A DNA stretch of 64,000 bases from Pseudeuparius sepicola (taxonomy: Eukaryota > Arthropoda > Insecta > Coleoptera > Anthribidae): NCBI GenBank assembly GCA_963920635.1, contig OY987298.1, positions 130,457,735 through 130,521,734 of the forward strand, in the 5' to 3' direction. The position numbers and the translations under genes are program-made. Under the pieces are notes generated by a model. The model was not told where the DNA came from and did not search any database. It saw only the letters and a list, made by a program, of their open reading frames with translations. This document shows positions 47,560 through 59,248 of this stretch, in pieces. Position 1 is the first letter of the stretch; every line of letters starts with the position of its first letter.

Positions 47560-50000
47560 CTTGATTTTGCAATTTCTTGTCAATACATTTCCCTCAATTT
47601 TGCCTTTTCAAAATTTAAGAAGTTAATATTTTATTGTGAATCTGAAACTCGACTTTATTGTCTCTGGTAAAAAAACTTTGAGTAAGTTGACTCCCAAGTA
47701 AAACTTTTAAGTAGTGGCGCTGTACAGCTCTAACGATATTTCTTTGGGGGAATTAACTAGCTGGAAAGCTGATACTCCCCGGCCAATATTAAGTCTTAGA
47801 TAAACAAAACTAGATCGAGAAACTAGGGTAATTACTATACTTTGAAGATATCCTGACTTCTTCAAGGGTGTAACTAATTGCAAATCCTACTTTACTCCGA
47901 TATACTGCCTTCCATAAGTAACGCCGGTAGATTTAGTGAGCTAAGATCTATTCGGTAAAATCTTTTTCAAAAAAGAAATTATTTATGTTTTACACAATTT
48001 GCTTCGTTCCACACATCTGAAATTTTCAGTTCACAATGTACCTATCACTTATTAACAATTAGATTTGTCACGGCGCCGGTATTTTCTATATACTTTTCAT
48101 CAGGATACGATACAATCTCCAAACATCCCAGGTACCAGGCACAAATCCCTTTTTTACGCTACAGATCACCAAGGGCAGTGACCGTTCCATGTTCAAATTT
48201 AAAATAATAACTTATTTGGGAAATTCTGCTCTCTCATATAAGCCTACGAATTATAAAATAAACAACGAAGGACGGTATCAAAACTCTCGACCCTCTGGAG
48301 TAAACAGGAATGATGCGACGAACTCAAATTCGTTGTTATGATCGATCGGCAAGACGACGAGCCTTTATTTCACATGTAATATAATAATTTAAATTTGAAA
48401 AGGCAAAGTTTTGCCCAAACATTTTATATGAAATTATCAATGGCTAGTTCAGGGATATTTCCAGTTCCGATATAGAATAGTGTTTTCAAACTCTACAAGA
48501 TTTAAACGTGGCCAGAAAGGTTGATTTCTTCTTCATTCAATGCACTTTGAATCACAACTCTTCTTTCACTTCATGCGCACTTAACGCTGTTCCGATTCAT
48601 GCAGTTTTTATAAGAAGTTAATTGGTTATTTAAAAAAAGAAAAATGTAGAACACGATGTCCGGCCAATACAGAAAAGTTCAGCAACATATTTTCGTACAT
48701 TTTCTATTAGATTGCGAGTTAGTGACAGATTTTTGGTTCACCTACTATTGTAGAGAGAGAAAATGCGATGTCTACGACACAGTAATGCTCTGGTTGTCGT
48801 TTTCCGTATGTCACCCTTACCAAAAATAATTCCCATCATCTAGAACGCTCTCGATAGAAAAGAGCCAGTCTTAATTTCTTCATAAACTATGCGATTTTAG
48901 TCGGGCTGCCAGGTGTCTTCAAACGAACTTCAAAATAAAAATTCCTCGGAAAATCATACTGTTAGCATGGGCTCAAAGGGCTGGTAATCGTTAGAATTTT
49001 TCCGCGTTTCTCGACAGGCTGCCTATCATGTACACAAGTTCAACGCCTATAGTCCGACCCTAACTATATAGGTGGTTTATAGTTACTCTAGCTCTAGCTC
49101 TAGCGGGCGGAGTTTTCGATACTTCGACTTCAACTCCAAATTTTGCCTGGGAGATAAATAAATGCCACACACCTATTGAAGAGCTCCAGAACAGGAAAGG
49201 TCGTTCGACCGTTTGGGCTATTCCGATTTGGGTTGCGGTGGACGAGCCAATCAGCTAAACCAGCTACTCGAGGACAAATCAGAAGCTATTTAGTCGCACA
49301 TTATAAATATAACAAGTGTCTAGGTATATATTGGTCCGGTTGCTTTGGTTACGTCTGGAAAATTAGGCGTTTATTTCTAGGATTCGAGTTTTCATGTTTT
49401 TGTGTGCTTCTAAAATCTCGAAAGTTTGGTCTGCAATACGTTTGGAATACATTCCATAACTTGTTGTAGAATTTATACAATTCTATATTATGGTGACTTT
49501 GTCCAGGCATAATATTATTGAAGACATCCGGATGATCTGCTTTTACTCTTAAGTCGTTTAGGAACAGTAGCAATTTATCTTTTCTAGCAAGGAGCTCCAC
49601 GTGCCTCTTAAATTTAAAAACAAAAGCTTCTTTGAGGGCGTCTGAAGCGGGGTGCCCTCTATAAGCCGATACTCGAATAAAATAAACAACGGAGAACAGA
49701 ACAAAGGTTCTTATACTGTCGGCCCTGAAAATGGCCGCCGAGCGGAAGGACGCCGATAGCGAATTCATTATTGATTGCTTTTAAGTCTTTGAAGATAAGC
49801 TTTTCGGTAATGAAGTAAAAAGGTTGGCTGTGTAAAAGAGACCAATATCCCAACTTTTAATAGCATTGGGAATATCTTTTCGCATAGCATGTAATCAACC
49901 ATCATATACAATATACAATACGAAATTAGAACATTCCTTGTAAATGGAGCACATACCCGATGATATCATAGATAATGTTGGTATAATTTTCAATTATTAT
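47560..50000. other. unique DNA with two members of an old 0.2-kb repeat family
   Basis: 48250-48400 and 49620-49850 share words with each other and with 57930-58150 (TAAAATAAACAAC, GGACGG, ACTCTCG or GTTCTTA). A 139-codon minus-strand frame at 49349-49768 overlaps the second member. It has no known motif and its 57930-58150 counterpart does not conserve it, so it is not called. Confidence 0.45.
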
Positions 50001-51939
50001 CCCAAGCAACATTTTAAGTTTTATTATGGCGTGCAAGATAGCTATAAAACCAATTTTCAAAGGAGCGGATTAAAACTGTTTTGCCTGCAGGATATCCTGA
50101 GAGCTATGATAAAACATCTGTAAGTCAAAAGTGGAGAATCTTATAGAAGCTCTAAGAGTAAAATTATGAAACTTCTTGACATACTTGCCTTGGACCGAAA
50201 TATTTTAACAACGACTACAAGTTAACTATAAAACCTGCCTTAAAACATCCATGAAACTTCTATAAGGATAACTACACTTTTCAGTTTTATTGCAAATTTA
50301 AAAAGCTCATTGAAAGTATATTTTATTTTATAAGATACCATAAACAAGATTAAATAATATTATATCCGCATCCGTGTCATACGTCTTTGAGCTAGACATT
50401 CCTATATGTCTCCAAAGATTCAATATGGTTTTATAATATAGGATACAATTATTGTTACCCCAGAATTTTATTATCACTTTTACGCCTGATCCCCTACTCA
50501 AAATAGCAAACGAAGCTTAGTTTTCTGATAAAGTAGCATAGGGTAGGCCCGGAAAATTGAACGGCCTAAAAAAGTCAAAAAAATTTCGCTTTGTGATTTT
50601 TTTTCAGAATATTTTAAAAATTCGAATGGGCCTGATTTTCAGAAATATAGCCTTGTTCTATTAACTATTTTAATAAAACGGATTTTTTTTTAAATTTTTG
50701 TACAGAAAATCCATAATATCCAACTTTTCATTTAATAAATATGGTCCAATATGGCAGCCAACATTCCTTTCATCTTGGCTTGTCTTGAACAAAAATGGCC
50801 ACTTCTTCATAAATGTAATAGGCAACAATAAATGATGTCACAAAACCAAATTTACTTACTTCAGTCATATTAAAACTAATTATATTTAATATTGCATTTA
50901 ATGACGATACTTATAAGATCAATTTGCACCTTTCGGGGAGATTTTGCTGTGTACAAATCAGTTCACCCTATTTCAGAGCCTTTTGGCTTTACACAAGTAA
51001 GTCATAAAGCTACTTAGTTTTATGATGGTTTTTTGATAATCTTGACACTTGCGCGTTTGAGAAACAAGCGTTGACCTCAAAGTTTAGATAATATACCACA
51101 CTACAGGAGGCGTTTTTTTTCGTGTGTCAAACATAATTGAAGAGGTTATGGGAAGCATCGATAACTATCACAGGCACAGAACTTTAAACCGGGAGTCACA
51201 GATGGACGATGGTTGAGGGCGCCTATAGGGATTTACCTAGACTTATAATTTGGTTTTCCCTCTTCCATTTTCTATGAAATGTCCCACTTTTCTTCACAAC
51301 CGCCTATTTATAATAAAAAATTAGACATGTTTCATTGAAGGTAACAAACAGACTGCAACAAATAACTGCCATGGCGCTACTGACTACAACGCGCAGACGC
51401 AATCTCACATCCTCCCATTTATGTTTATATTTTTTTACGAATTCTAAGAGTACATAGTTTTAACGAACAGTTTTAATAATAATGAAGTTTTATCCAGAAA
51501 TATATAAAGAACATTTGGATTTATAATAGAATAGTTGCTTTTTTTTAAGGTAAAAATAAAACCTTCAACTATTAGCTTTTTTATGTTCTATAAGGGCGTT
51601 ATAAAACCAGTTACTGATGCTACCATAAAGCCATATTGCACGTGTTTCAGGCATAATAAAGCTACTTTGAATTGAAAGCCACTTTAAGGAAGGAAAGTTT
51701 TATAAGGACCTTCTAAACCCCATTAATAAAGCATTTACAAGAGAACATTCACTATAAGAGTATTATCTCTTATAAAATATATCTGGAGGACTGCTATAAA
51801 ACTTAATTATAAAACAGTCATGCCCTCAGTGCGTTTTGCATTTATCCCAGCATTGTTAAATATCTTTGACTCATCTAAGTCACATTAAAACTGTTATAAA
51901 ACTGATCAAGAGCGTTTGGAATTTAAAATGTTACTTGGG
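50001..51939. mobile_element. second element with CCCAAGTAACATTTTAA ends and subterminal repeats, 1.9 kb
   Basis: Left end CCCAAGCAACATTTTAAG, right end complement CCCAAGTAACATTTTAAA, both flanked by AT. Both ends hold 300-400 bases rich in CTATAAAAC/CTTATAAG-like words at irregular 20-40 bp spacing (50001-50300 and 51560-51939). The central part (50300-51560) includes a solo transposon-like stretch (GGCCCGGAAAATTGAACGGC near 50546) and no recognisable frame. It is the best-bounded member of the family also seen at 37303-42739. Confidence 0.6.
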
Positions 51940-52045
51940 ATATTAATGAAGGTAGGTCCCTGGGATTCATACTTTTTTACCAAAGCCCTTGTTTCGTTAA
52001 AAGTCGAATAAGTATCTAATTGTATTATGCCAAGGTAGAATTATA

Positions 52046-52822
52046 CAGTGCCCGCCAAAAAGTCTGCATCATATGGGAAAAATTTTTAGTAAATAACTTA
52101 CGGAAAATTTGTTTGCGGCATCAGGTTTTGCTTGCTCTAGAACCAAAATTGACATAATCAAATGTTGTGACGTATTTTTTTTATATGTCAAATTTGACAT
52201 TAATGAAAAAAATGTCCGAAAAATGGGCTTATTTAACCGAATTTCGAAAAAAGTCATAAGAAAAATATATTTCCTTCGCAATTTTATACCCTTGTACAAA
52301 ATTTCAAGAGCCTACTACGATTTTCATATTTTGCCCTTTGTTGCCCTTTTCCGTATTTGTTCATCCATAAAAGTCGATCCTATGTAATTTAAAACACTCA
52401 TTGACTGAATACATACTGCACAATGCTTCGTTTACGGTCTAAATATCCGTCTTTTCCTTTTTTTTGCAAAAAAATTAAAATGAGGGCTTGCACACTTGGT
52501 GCAAAACTGATCTCATTTTTACAGATAAACACATAAATTCGATTTACAAACTTCTTTCTATAGTGAATGTGAATTTAAAATATTTTGTCCAATAAAATCC
52601 AACAAAAAGCAAAATATGAAAATTGCGAATGAAACATATTTTTCTTATGACTTTTTTCGAAATTCGGTTAAATAAGCCCATTTCTCGGACATTTTTTTCA
52701 TTAATGTCAAATTTGATATATAAAAGAGACTACGTCACAACATTTGGTTATGTCAATTTTGGTTCTAGAGCAAGCAAAACCTGATGCCGCAAACAAACTT
52801 TCCGTAAGTTATTTACTAAAAA
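52046..52822. mobile_element. Tc1/mariner-like foldback element, right end missing
   Basis: Left end TA then CAGTGCCCGCCAAAAAGTCT, a typical Tc1-type start. The inner arm 52077-52290 pairs with 52600-52820: TAACTTACGGAAA with TTTCCGTAAGTTA, GCGGCATCAGGTTTTGCTTG with its complement, and AACCGAATTTCGAAAAAAGT with its complement. The terminal 31 bases are absent on the right, where the sequence runs into unrelated DNA. No coding sequence remains. Confidence 0.85.
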
Positions 52823-53526
52823 TTATTATTTATTAGTTATTTACTAAAAATCCATTGATTGTGCAGCCTATTTTGTGACTTAATCAATAACAAGTGACAA
52901 TAATCTTCCTGGCGCAATGTCGGAAGCTGTAACTTCAGCGTATTATACCACTTTTAATATGCTGAGAGCTAAGAATGTTTGTGTTTAAATTATTTTCGTT
53001 TCTCTTGCTTGCTTGGCTTTGCCCTGAAATTATTTATATTTTTGTTGTGTCATGTTATGGCAAGTGACTTATCGAGAGTCTAGACTACAATATCTATTAT
53101 TAAAGCTCACGATATCCGATGTTTGATTCCAGGATTAACATCTACTATTCATAGACATGTTCAAAACTCCGCCATACAAACCACACAAATCATTATTTAT
53201 ATGCCCAGATAGGTGTATCGCTCGAATCCGAATCATTTAAGGTATATAAATTTATTTCGGAGAGGAAGCTAAATTATAAGGTCCTGGAGAAAGGAATCCG
53301 ACCCCCCTCAAAACGAAACGGAATTACGAAGTTATTTTGTAGGTAGGTAATAACTTTCACCAAATGTCAGCTGTAGCTGGTAATGTAAATTTGGATGAAG
53401 GGTAACTACAGTTCTCATTTTGCGTGATACTCAAATTCAACTCCTTGCATTGCCAGATTTATTTATATATACCTATTAATAGATATAACAATTATTACTT
53501 TTGAATATAAAACACATACTTACGAT
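52823..53526. other. unique DNA, no gene recognised
   Basis: AT-rich sequence without repeats or supported frames. Confidence 0.3.
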
Positions 53527-53834
53527 TTTACATAACTATCCATTTATTTTTTATTGGGTTTTTCGCCACCAAACTGATCGAAAGACAACTTTTTCAAGTT
53601 GCCTGGAAAATTCATAAATTCTTAACAGTGAATGAACGAAACTTTAAACGTGTAACTCAAAAAATAACTTCAACAAATTTGTTTTCTGAGCTTTCGGAGA
53701 ATAAATCTTCCTCCTTTCTCAAAGATCATGTCACGTCAAAGTGAATTGACAGATTAATAAATTTCAGGTTAAAATGTCATGACAACAGAAACAATAGCCT
53801 AGCCACCTGCCTGATATTGTACCCTGTGTTCTAT

Positions 53835-54383
53835 CTAATTAACTATACTAACTTCTCTTTGAATAAGTTGCAATATTATTTTACTGAATTCCACTGAACA
53901 TTCAGCAACACAGTTGTCCGTATTTCCTAGAATAAATGCAGATTCTTTAATTTTTCGTCTATTTCCTACTTCTTCTTTGAGAATTGGTTTGGACCTATCC
54001 CACAATATCCTATGATTGTTGTTAAAAGAATGTTCACATATTTTTGATTTACTAATTTGATTTTGCTTGATATAATTTTTATGTTCTTTTAAACGAACAT
54101 TAAATGGCCTACAAGTCTCCCCAACATAGAACTTTCCACATTCACAAGGAATTTTATAAATACAATTTTTTGAACTTTATATTTTAATAATTAAATTTAC
54201 TGGTCGGTCCACCAGATTTATTTCTCTAATTCTATTAGCATTGTTATTTTGTTGGCAATCCTGAAAAACTTGCTCAACAAATTCAATAGGATAACTATTC
54301 TTCTCAAGAACATATTTTATATGTTTAATTTCCTCCTCAAATTTTGTGTTATTAGAACAAATCGTTCTATCCCTGTCATACAA
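53835..54383 (-). pseudogene. GIY-YIG endonuclease domain of the Penelope-like element
   Basis: The segment joining reverse transcriptase to endonuclease is read from 54383, with an in-frame TAA near 54177. It continues as NCIYKIPCECGKFYVGET, then RPFNVRLKEHK and CEHSFNNNHRILW. The IYKIPC...FYVGET pair is the GIY-YIG core used for target cleavage by PLEs, and the upstream CECG fits the zinc-like motif of insect PLEs. The frame is otherwise open to the stop at 53835. Confidence 0.88.
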
Positions 54384-54391
54384 ACTTTTAA

Positions 54392-55030
54392 TTACTCCTT
54401 TTTTAACACTAATATGATGATTGGATTTAAATGGAGATATCTATTAGTATGTGTTGGTTTTCTATAGACACTAGTTTCTATACTATCTGATTTCAGTATA
54501 GAAATATCTAAGAAAGGTAATTGATTATTATTTTCAATTTCTAAGGTAGACTTAATAGAAGATTCTTCTGAGTTTAGAAAATTTAATAATGAATTTAAAT
54601 CATCTACTCCATGTTCCCATATAATAAATGTCATCTACATATCTCCACCAAACATTAGGTTGGTGAACATATCTAGTCAATTCATTTTGTTCAAAATCTT
54701 CCATGAATAAATTGCTTATGAATGGTGATATAGGAGACCCCATAGCCATTCCAAATTCCTGCTGGTAAAATTCATTTTCTAGTTGAAAATAAGTGGTTTT
54801 AACACATAGTGTTGTTAGTTCTAATATTCAAATTCTTCCTTTCTACTAAAGTCTGATCATTTTCTAACTTTCTGCGTAAAATGTTCAATGACTTGTCAAC
54901 AGGGGCATTTGTAAAAAGACTAACCACATCAAAGCTAGCTAATATATAATTATCCGGAAACTGATGTTCCCTAATTTTTTCTATAGAAAATGAGAACTGT
55001 TTCTGATAAAAGAATTTGAATTTCCCATTA
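54392..55030 (-). pseudogene. Penelope-type reverse transcriptase, fragmentary
   Basis: In several frames it shows FDVVSLFTNAPVD, then GMAMGSPISPF, then WWRYVDD (catalytic aspartates), then QLPFLDISI and VYRKPTHTNRYLH. These are hallmarks of PLE reverse transcriptases, in the usual order. Frame breaks occur near 54820 and 54625-54640 and again before 54383. The N-terminal fingers are absent. Confidence 0.88.
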
Positions 55031-55147
55031 ACGGATTAACAATTTTAAGTAAATATTTTGATCAGTTTGGTGGCGAAAAACCCAATTAAAAATTAAATGG
55101 ATCTGTTTGCGCCACAAATAAATTTTAGAAAATATTTACATAACTAT

Positions 55148-55605
55148 ATTGTGTTCAAAAGGTATTGATAGCACAGACGAAGTTCCAGGGCCATAAAATG
55201 ATCGTAACCATAGGCGGCGTTATTCTCTTTTATTTTCAATGTGTAAAATAGAAAAATTATCTTTAAAAATATGGTTGTTTTCTATCAAATGAGTAGCGTA
55301 ATGCTGAATTTTGTTTTTTATTGTCAAAATCTCTTTCAGACAACAACCATATTTCCAGGGATAATTTTCCTATTTACATATTAAAAATAAAAGTAAGAAG
55401 TTATCTTTATTAGATTACAATAATAATGCCCTTTTTCAGGCAATTATGTATAATCTTTAGGATGTAGGTAATTATATTAATTCCTGGCAATTTTAATACG
55501 GGCAATTATTAAAACCCTAAATATGTGCCTTTTATTACTTCTATAAGATAGTTACACCTATTTGCTAAAATCCTTATAAATGGAATAATCATAAAGGTGA
55601 AATAT
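55148..55605. other. unique DNA with a foldback stretch
   Basis: 55228-55290 and 55340-55400 are imperfectly inverted (AAAATATGGTTGTT with AACAACCATATTT; AAAATTATC with GATAATTTT; outer TTTTATTTTCAATGTG with an AAAATAAAA-type partner). Probably a small MITE; its ends are not fixed. Confidence 0.5.
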
Positions 55606-55609
55606 TCAT

Positions 55610-56565
55610 TTGTCGTTTGGCAGTATAGTAGTATGGCTTCGAGTTCATGTTTTATACCAAGACCTTCGAACCAGGTTTGCAAAAGCCATTTTTCTGCAAG
55701 AGAAAAAAACTATAGTTTTAAATGCTCTCGATGCACTGGTACATCAGCAGCCCTCTAGTACGGTTCGCGGCATAGTTGTGGAATGTTCGAATATGACTGG
55801 AGTTGGAGAGGCAACCATTTATAGATTTCTGAAAGAAAGAAGGACCACAGGTGAACTTAATAAAGCTAAGAAAAAAACAGGGAAGAAGCCAACGCAAATC
55901 GACAGTGATGCTAAGTACGCCATAAGAAGGATAGTTCACAAGTTTTATTTCAGAAAAGAGCTACCAACATTAAATAAAATCTTACAAGCTATGAATGAAG
56001 ACAACGGCTTGCCCGAAGTGAGAAGAACCACATTATGGACATGAATTTTCGCTGGGAGAAACAATACGGAAAGTCTATTCTCATAGACAAATCCGAAATC
56101 ATTTTGTTGGAGAAGAGAATACCTACGGGCGATAAGAAGATTTCGAAGTGAGGTAAGAAAATTTTTTTACTTGGATGAAACTTGGTTGAACGAGGGAGAT
56201 ACTGTTTCAAAAGTAAGGAATGACAAAAATATGCAAGGTTCTCGGCAAGCTTTTATGGTCAGAGACATAAACCCTCCCTCTGGAAAAGGTCATAGCGTTG
56301 ACTGACGTATTAATAAAGACTGCTCACGGCTGTCATGTTTGACAGTTCTCTGGCTCACCATGCGCTTCCCGGAGACAAAATACAATGCAAAATACATTGT
56401 TGACCATAGGCGCCATCTACTTTCCAGGACATGAAACTATAGCCGTGAGATGTCTTATTAATACGTCAGTCAACGGTCATAGGTTAATAATAACACACGT
56501 TGGAGTGTCTCAAAATTTAATATTTTTGCAAAATGGTTGGGTTGGTTTTAGGAACAGTTAAAAAC
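55610..56565 (+). pseudogene. DDE-type transposase pseudogene (Tc1/IS630-like), split by a MITE
   Basis: 55610-56044 is an open frame with helix-turn-helix character (TGVGEATIYRFLKERRTTGE), followed by a linker typical of DDE_3-type insect transposases. After frame breaks near 56041 and 56130, FFYLDETWLNEGDTVSKV gives the first catalytic aspartate. The frame then runs through RQAF and NPPSGKGH, is interrupted by a 180-bp MITE at 56296-56475, and resumes as RLIITHVG before decaying. Later catalytic residues are not found. The start is uncertain; MTGVGEATIYRF is the recognisable core. Confidence 0.75.
56296..56475. mobile_element. 180-bp MITE inserted in the transposase pseudogene
   Basis: Terminal inverted repeats CGTTGACTGACGTATTAATA (left) and its complement (right, ending 56475) differ only by one extra A further in. 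GTCATAG at 56289-56295 is repeated at 56476-56482 as a 7-bp target duplication (8 bp if the first base is counted differently). Removing one copy rejoins the host frame. No coding sequence. Confidence 0.9.
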
Positions 56566-57160
56566 GATAATAAATAATGAATAAACTTTTTATTTTCCTT
56601 ACCTGCCCCTTAATCAACTAAACCATTTTGCAACCGACCCTCCGCCTATCGCTTATAATTTCCTTTATTATCATTTTATTGCCTATTTTTACTTGGACTT
56701 TACGGGGTGCGCCCAAGCAAGAACGCAGATAAATACATTGAACGATAGGCAATGCTTTTTGTCGGCCCCAGGTTCTCTTGAATTTATAATGAGGGCACCG
56801 TGCTATCAATTCCATTTGAACAGAGTATAGCAAACTAGGTAATTTTGTCTGTTTGGTATAACTGCCTAAAGAAAATAGGAATACCAACAATCAAGACAAG
56901 AAAATACCTAAGGCTAAACTTACGTTTTCGGGATTATAAAATCGAAGTGATCAATCCTGAAAATTTCCCCGAATATTTCCTTCAGGCTCCAATAATTATT
57001 TAGACCAGCAATCCAGGCATAACTGAAATTAAATTATGGCTCGGATGCTGAAACATATCGGACCGAGGTTTTGAGTGGGCAACTAAGAGGACCCTAGAAA
57101 CCTGCTAGCGAACCAATGAAGTTCTTGTGTTTGTCAGTTGGAGAGAAGGGTGGATGTTGC
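56566..57160. other. unique DNA, no gene recognised
   Basis: A 90-codon minus-strand frame at 56618-56890 has no recognisable motif. No repeat was detected. Confidence 0.3.
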
Positions 57161-57168
57161 ACTAATTG

Positions 57169-57604
57169 CAGTGATGTAACAGATACATTTTTTGGTATCT
57201 AGATACAGATACAGATACTGTCTGGCAGGTGTATCTAGATACAGATACCTATACATTTTTTCCAAAGTATCTGGGTGCAGATACAGATACGTTAAAAAAG
57301 TATCTAGATACTTCCAGATCGTGTACGTCACTCCAAAGTGAGCACTGAGTAGGTACTTTTTGTATACGGTATTTTAGAAAAATCACTAAATCACACCCCA
57401 TTTTATTATTTGTATTGTTTATTTTTTAAAATTAAATATAGGCACGTGGCACGCCTTGGCATCTTGGCTAAAAAATGTATCTAGTATCTAAGTATCTAGA
57501 TACTTTCAAAAGAATCTAGATACTAAAGCAGATCCTGATCTAGATATGTATCTAGGTACATAAAAAGTATCTAGATAGATGTATCTCGATACATTACATC
57601 ACTG
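57169..57604. mobile_element. hAT-type MITE built of GATAC-type repeats, 436 bp
   Basis: ACTAATTG at 57161-57168 is repeated at 57605-57612 (8-bp duplication, as for hAT). The ends are CAGTGATGTAA and TTACATCACTG. Almost all of the interior consists of ATCTAGATAC/AGATACAGATAC units, in one sense on the left and inverted on the right, with a short unique core near 57330-57470. No transposase remains. The apparent frame at 57134-57331 is just the repeat. Confidence 0.9.
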
Positions 57605-57612
57605 ACTAATTG

Positions 57613-58261
57613 GAAACTACAATTGTGAGCAGATAATTCGGGCAGTGGCCGATTTCGGCTGTTGCGAATAACATATATATTATATATCATATTTGGGAAT
57701 ATGCGCGCGAGCTTTTTGTTCTCATGATTATCATGGAGTTAACTATTAGGTACATTATAGTCGCAAATGTGTAAGAGGTTGCAAATACGATGACTTAAAT
57801 GTTACTTCCGATATGAGACCATTCCGACCCATATTAGCCTTCTACCGAAAAATCTTGACTTCTAAACTTGCGCCTAACCTTGTACCTCCCACCTTCCTTT
57901 CCCTCATCATTGACTTCCCAAATTTAAAAGCAATACCTTTTTTGAGGCGATTGAAGCGGAGCCGACCTAAGCCGATACCGGGCGAAGGAAAATAAACAAC
58001 CAAGGACGGCGGGGAACAAAAGTTCTTAAACTCTCGTCTCCAGAAACCTGACGACAGCGGCAGGACGAAAAGCACAAATTCATTATTGATGGTCGTTAAG
58101 AAGCCAAGGGAGTGACTCGGTAATACGCAGTAAAGGCGGCTTGCTGGAAAATTCGTCCAGGGATGGGATTTACCCGAGCTTTTTAGTTCTATGTGCCATA
58201 TCTATTTGACATTCGCTGATAACGAATTTCCACGATTATTTCCCTCATAATGCTTGCATCC
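57613..58261. other. unique DNA with a member of the 0.2-kb repeat family
   Basis: 57930-58150 aligns with 49620-49850: TTTGAGGCG, TGAAGCGG, AGCCGATAC, AAATAAACAAC, GTTCTTA, AATTCATTATTGAT and CGGTAAT occur in the same order. No conserved frame is seen. Confidence 0.5.
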
Positions 58262-58766
58262 AATAAGGTAGCTCCTTTCATTAAAATCCAACCAATCATA
58301 TGGCTCTGCTAGCGATAATTATTGCACTTGTGCAAAACCAAAGCGGTAATACCACTTGCGTGCAATTATCACTTCGTTGCTTAGCAACCGCGAATCTGTT
58401 CGATACAAACAGGTACTTCTTAAAATGGGTGTGTTTTACACTGTTCTAAATTATGCAGCTTATAAATTATGTTGCGGTATTATTAAGCATTGTATCAATG
58501 AATTTATATAACTTTTACATTGCTAAATTGTTGTTATTAGACCTCCATGTCTGTTTAAATTTATGACCCACATTCAGAAAATAAACCAAGGGTGTAGGTA
58601 TAATAGCATTTGCCTTGGATATCCAAGCGTCGTGTTTGTTTACTCCAACGCTACAGTCGAAGCTGTCAATAAACTCGTTCAAAAGGAGTCTTTTTGGAAA
58701 TGTAAACATAGAAAAAAGTAATACACAAATTGTTAAATCGTATTCGTGAAATAATCTCGACAAATA

Positions 58767-58984
58767 CCACTCGTGCCAGAAATTTTTCTAAATAATTTTA
58801 TTCTCAAGCGCTATTTTGCCCATTAGCAAAACCACTCGTACAAATTGGTCTTTTATTTTCAGAGATAAAATCCCTCGAGCTTCGTTCTCGGGATTTTATC
58901 AGAAAACCAATTTATACTCGTGATCTTACTAGACAAAATAGCGCTTTAATTTAATTATCGATAAAATTTCCGGCACTTGTGATA
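58767..58984. mobile_element. foldback MITE, about 218 bp (unit 1)
   Basis: Imperfect inverted repeat throughout: CACTCGTGCCAGAAATTTTT against AAAATTTCCGGCACTTGTG, AAGCGCTATTTTGCC against GACAAAATAGCGCTTT, and the core GATAAAATCCCTCGAG/TTCTCGGGATTTTATC around CTTCG. It is related to the repeat at 11832-11873. A second copy lies at 62171-62388 by duplication. The adjacent 82-codon minus-strand frame (58515-58763) has no recognised motif. Confidence 0.8.
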
Positions 58985-59248
58985 TTATATACGATAATCG
59001 AAATGTGTTCATAAATGAAGGGAATTGGAAAATATACTATATTTATACAGGCTCCTACATGCAGAAGTGATAGTGAAACTACCAAAAAGCGTTTCCAGGA
59101 AACTACAGATGGGTACACCAGAAATGCAAAAAGAAGGATTATTTCTATTATAACAAAGAAATACAAGCCTTGGACAAGTTATGATCTAGGTACATGCATT
59201 TTTTTTCTTTAGAACAAAATTAACAAATTAAAAAAGTATAAAATAATA

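Larger units (their letters stand above)
53540..55134 (-). mobile_element. Penelope-like element (PLE), 5'-truncated and broken, with 13-14 bp target duplication
   Basis: TTTACATAACTAT flanks both sides (53527-53539 and 55135-55147). The ends are inverted: CCATTT...GGGTTTTTCGCCACCAAACT on the left; CAGTTTGGTGGCGAAAAACC...AAATGG plus a short tail, TTTTAGAAAAT, on the right. Between them on the minus strand lie a Penelope-type reverse transcriptase and a GIY-YIG endonuclease. Only the later part of the reverse transcriptase is present, so the copy is truncated inside its ends. The short foldback at 39345-39507 is built from the same termini. Confidence 0.9.

Noticed and set aside
49349..49768. 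139-codon minus-strand frame
   Set aside because: No recognisable domain, and the related DNA at 57930-58150 does not keep the frame.
53540..53620. Hammerhead ribozyme in the PLE terminus (CTGATCGAA ... hairpin ... GGAAA)
   Set aside because: The spacing and core do not fit CUGANGA-stem-GAAA; only the hairpin CAACTT/AAGTTG is clear.
57134..57331. 65-codon frame in the GATAC repeats
   Set aside because: It is translated microsatellite within a MITE.
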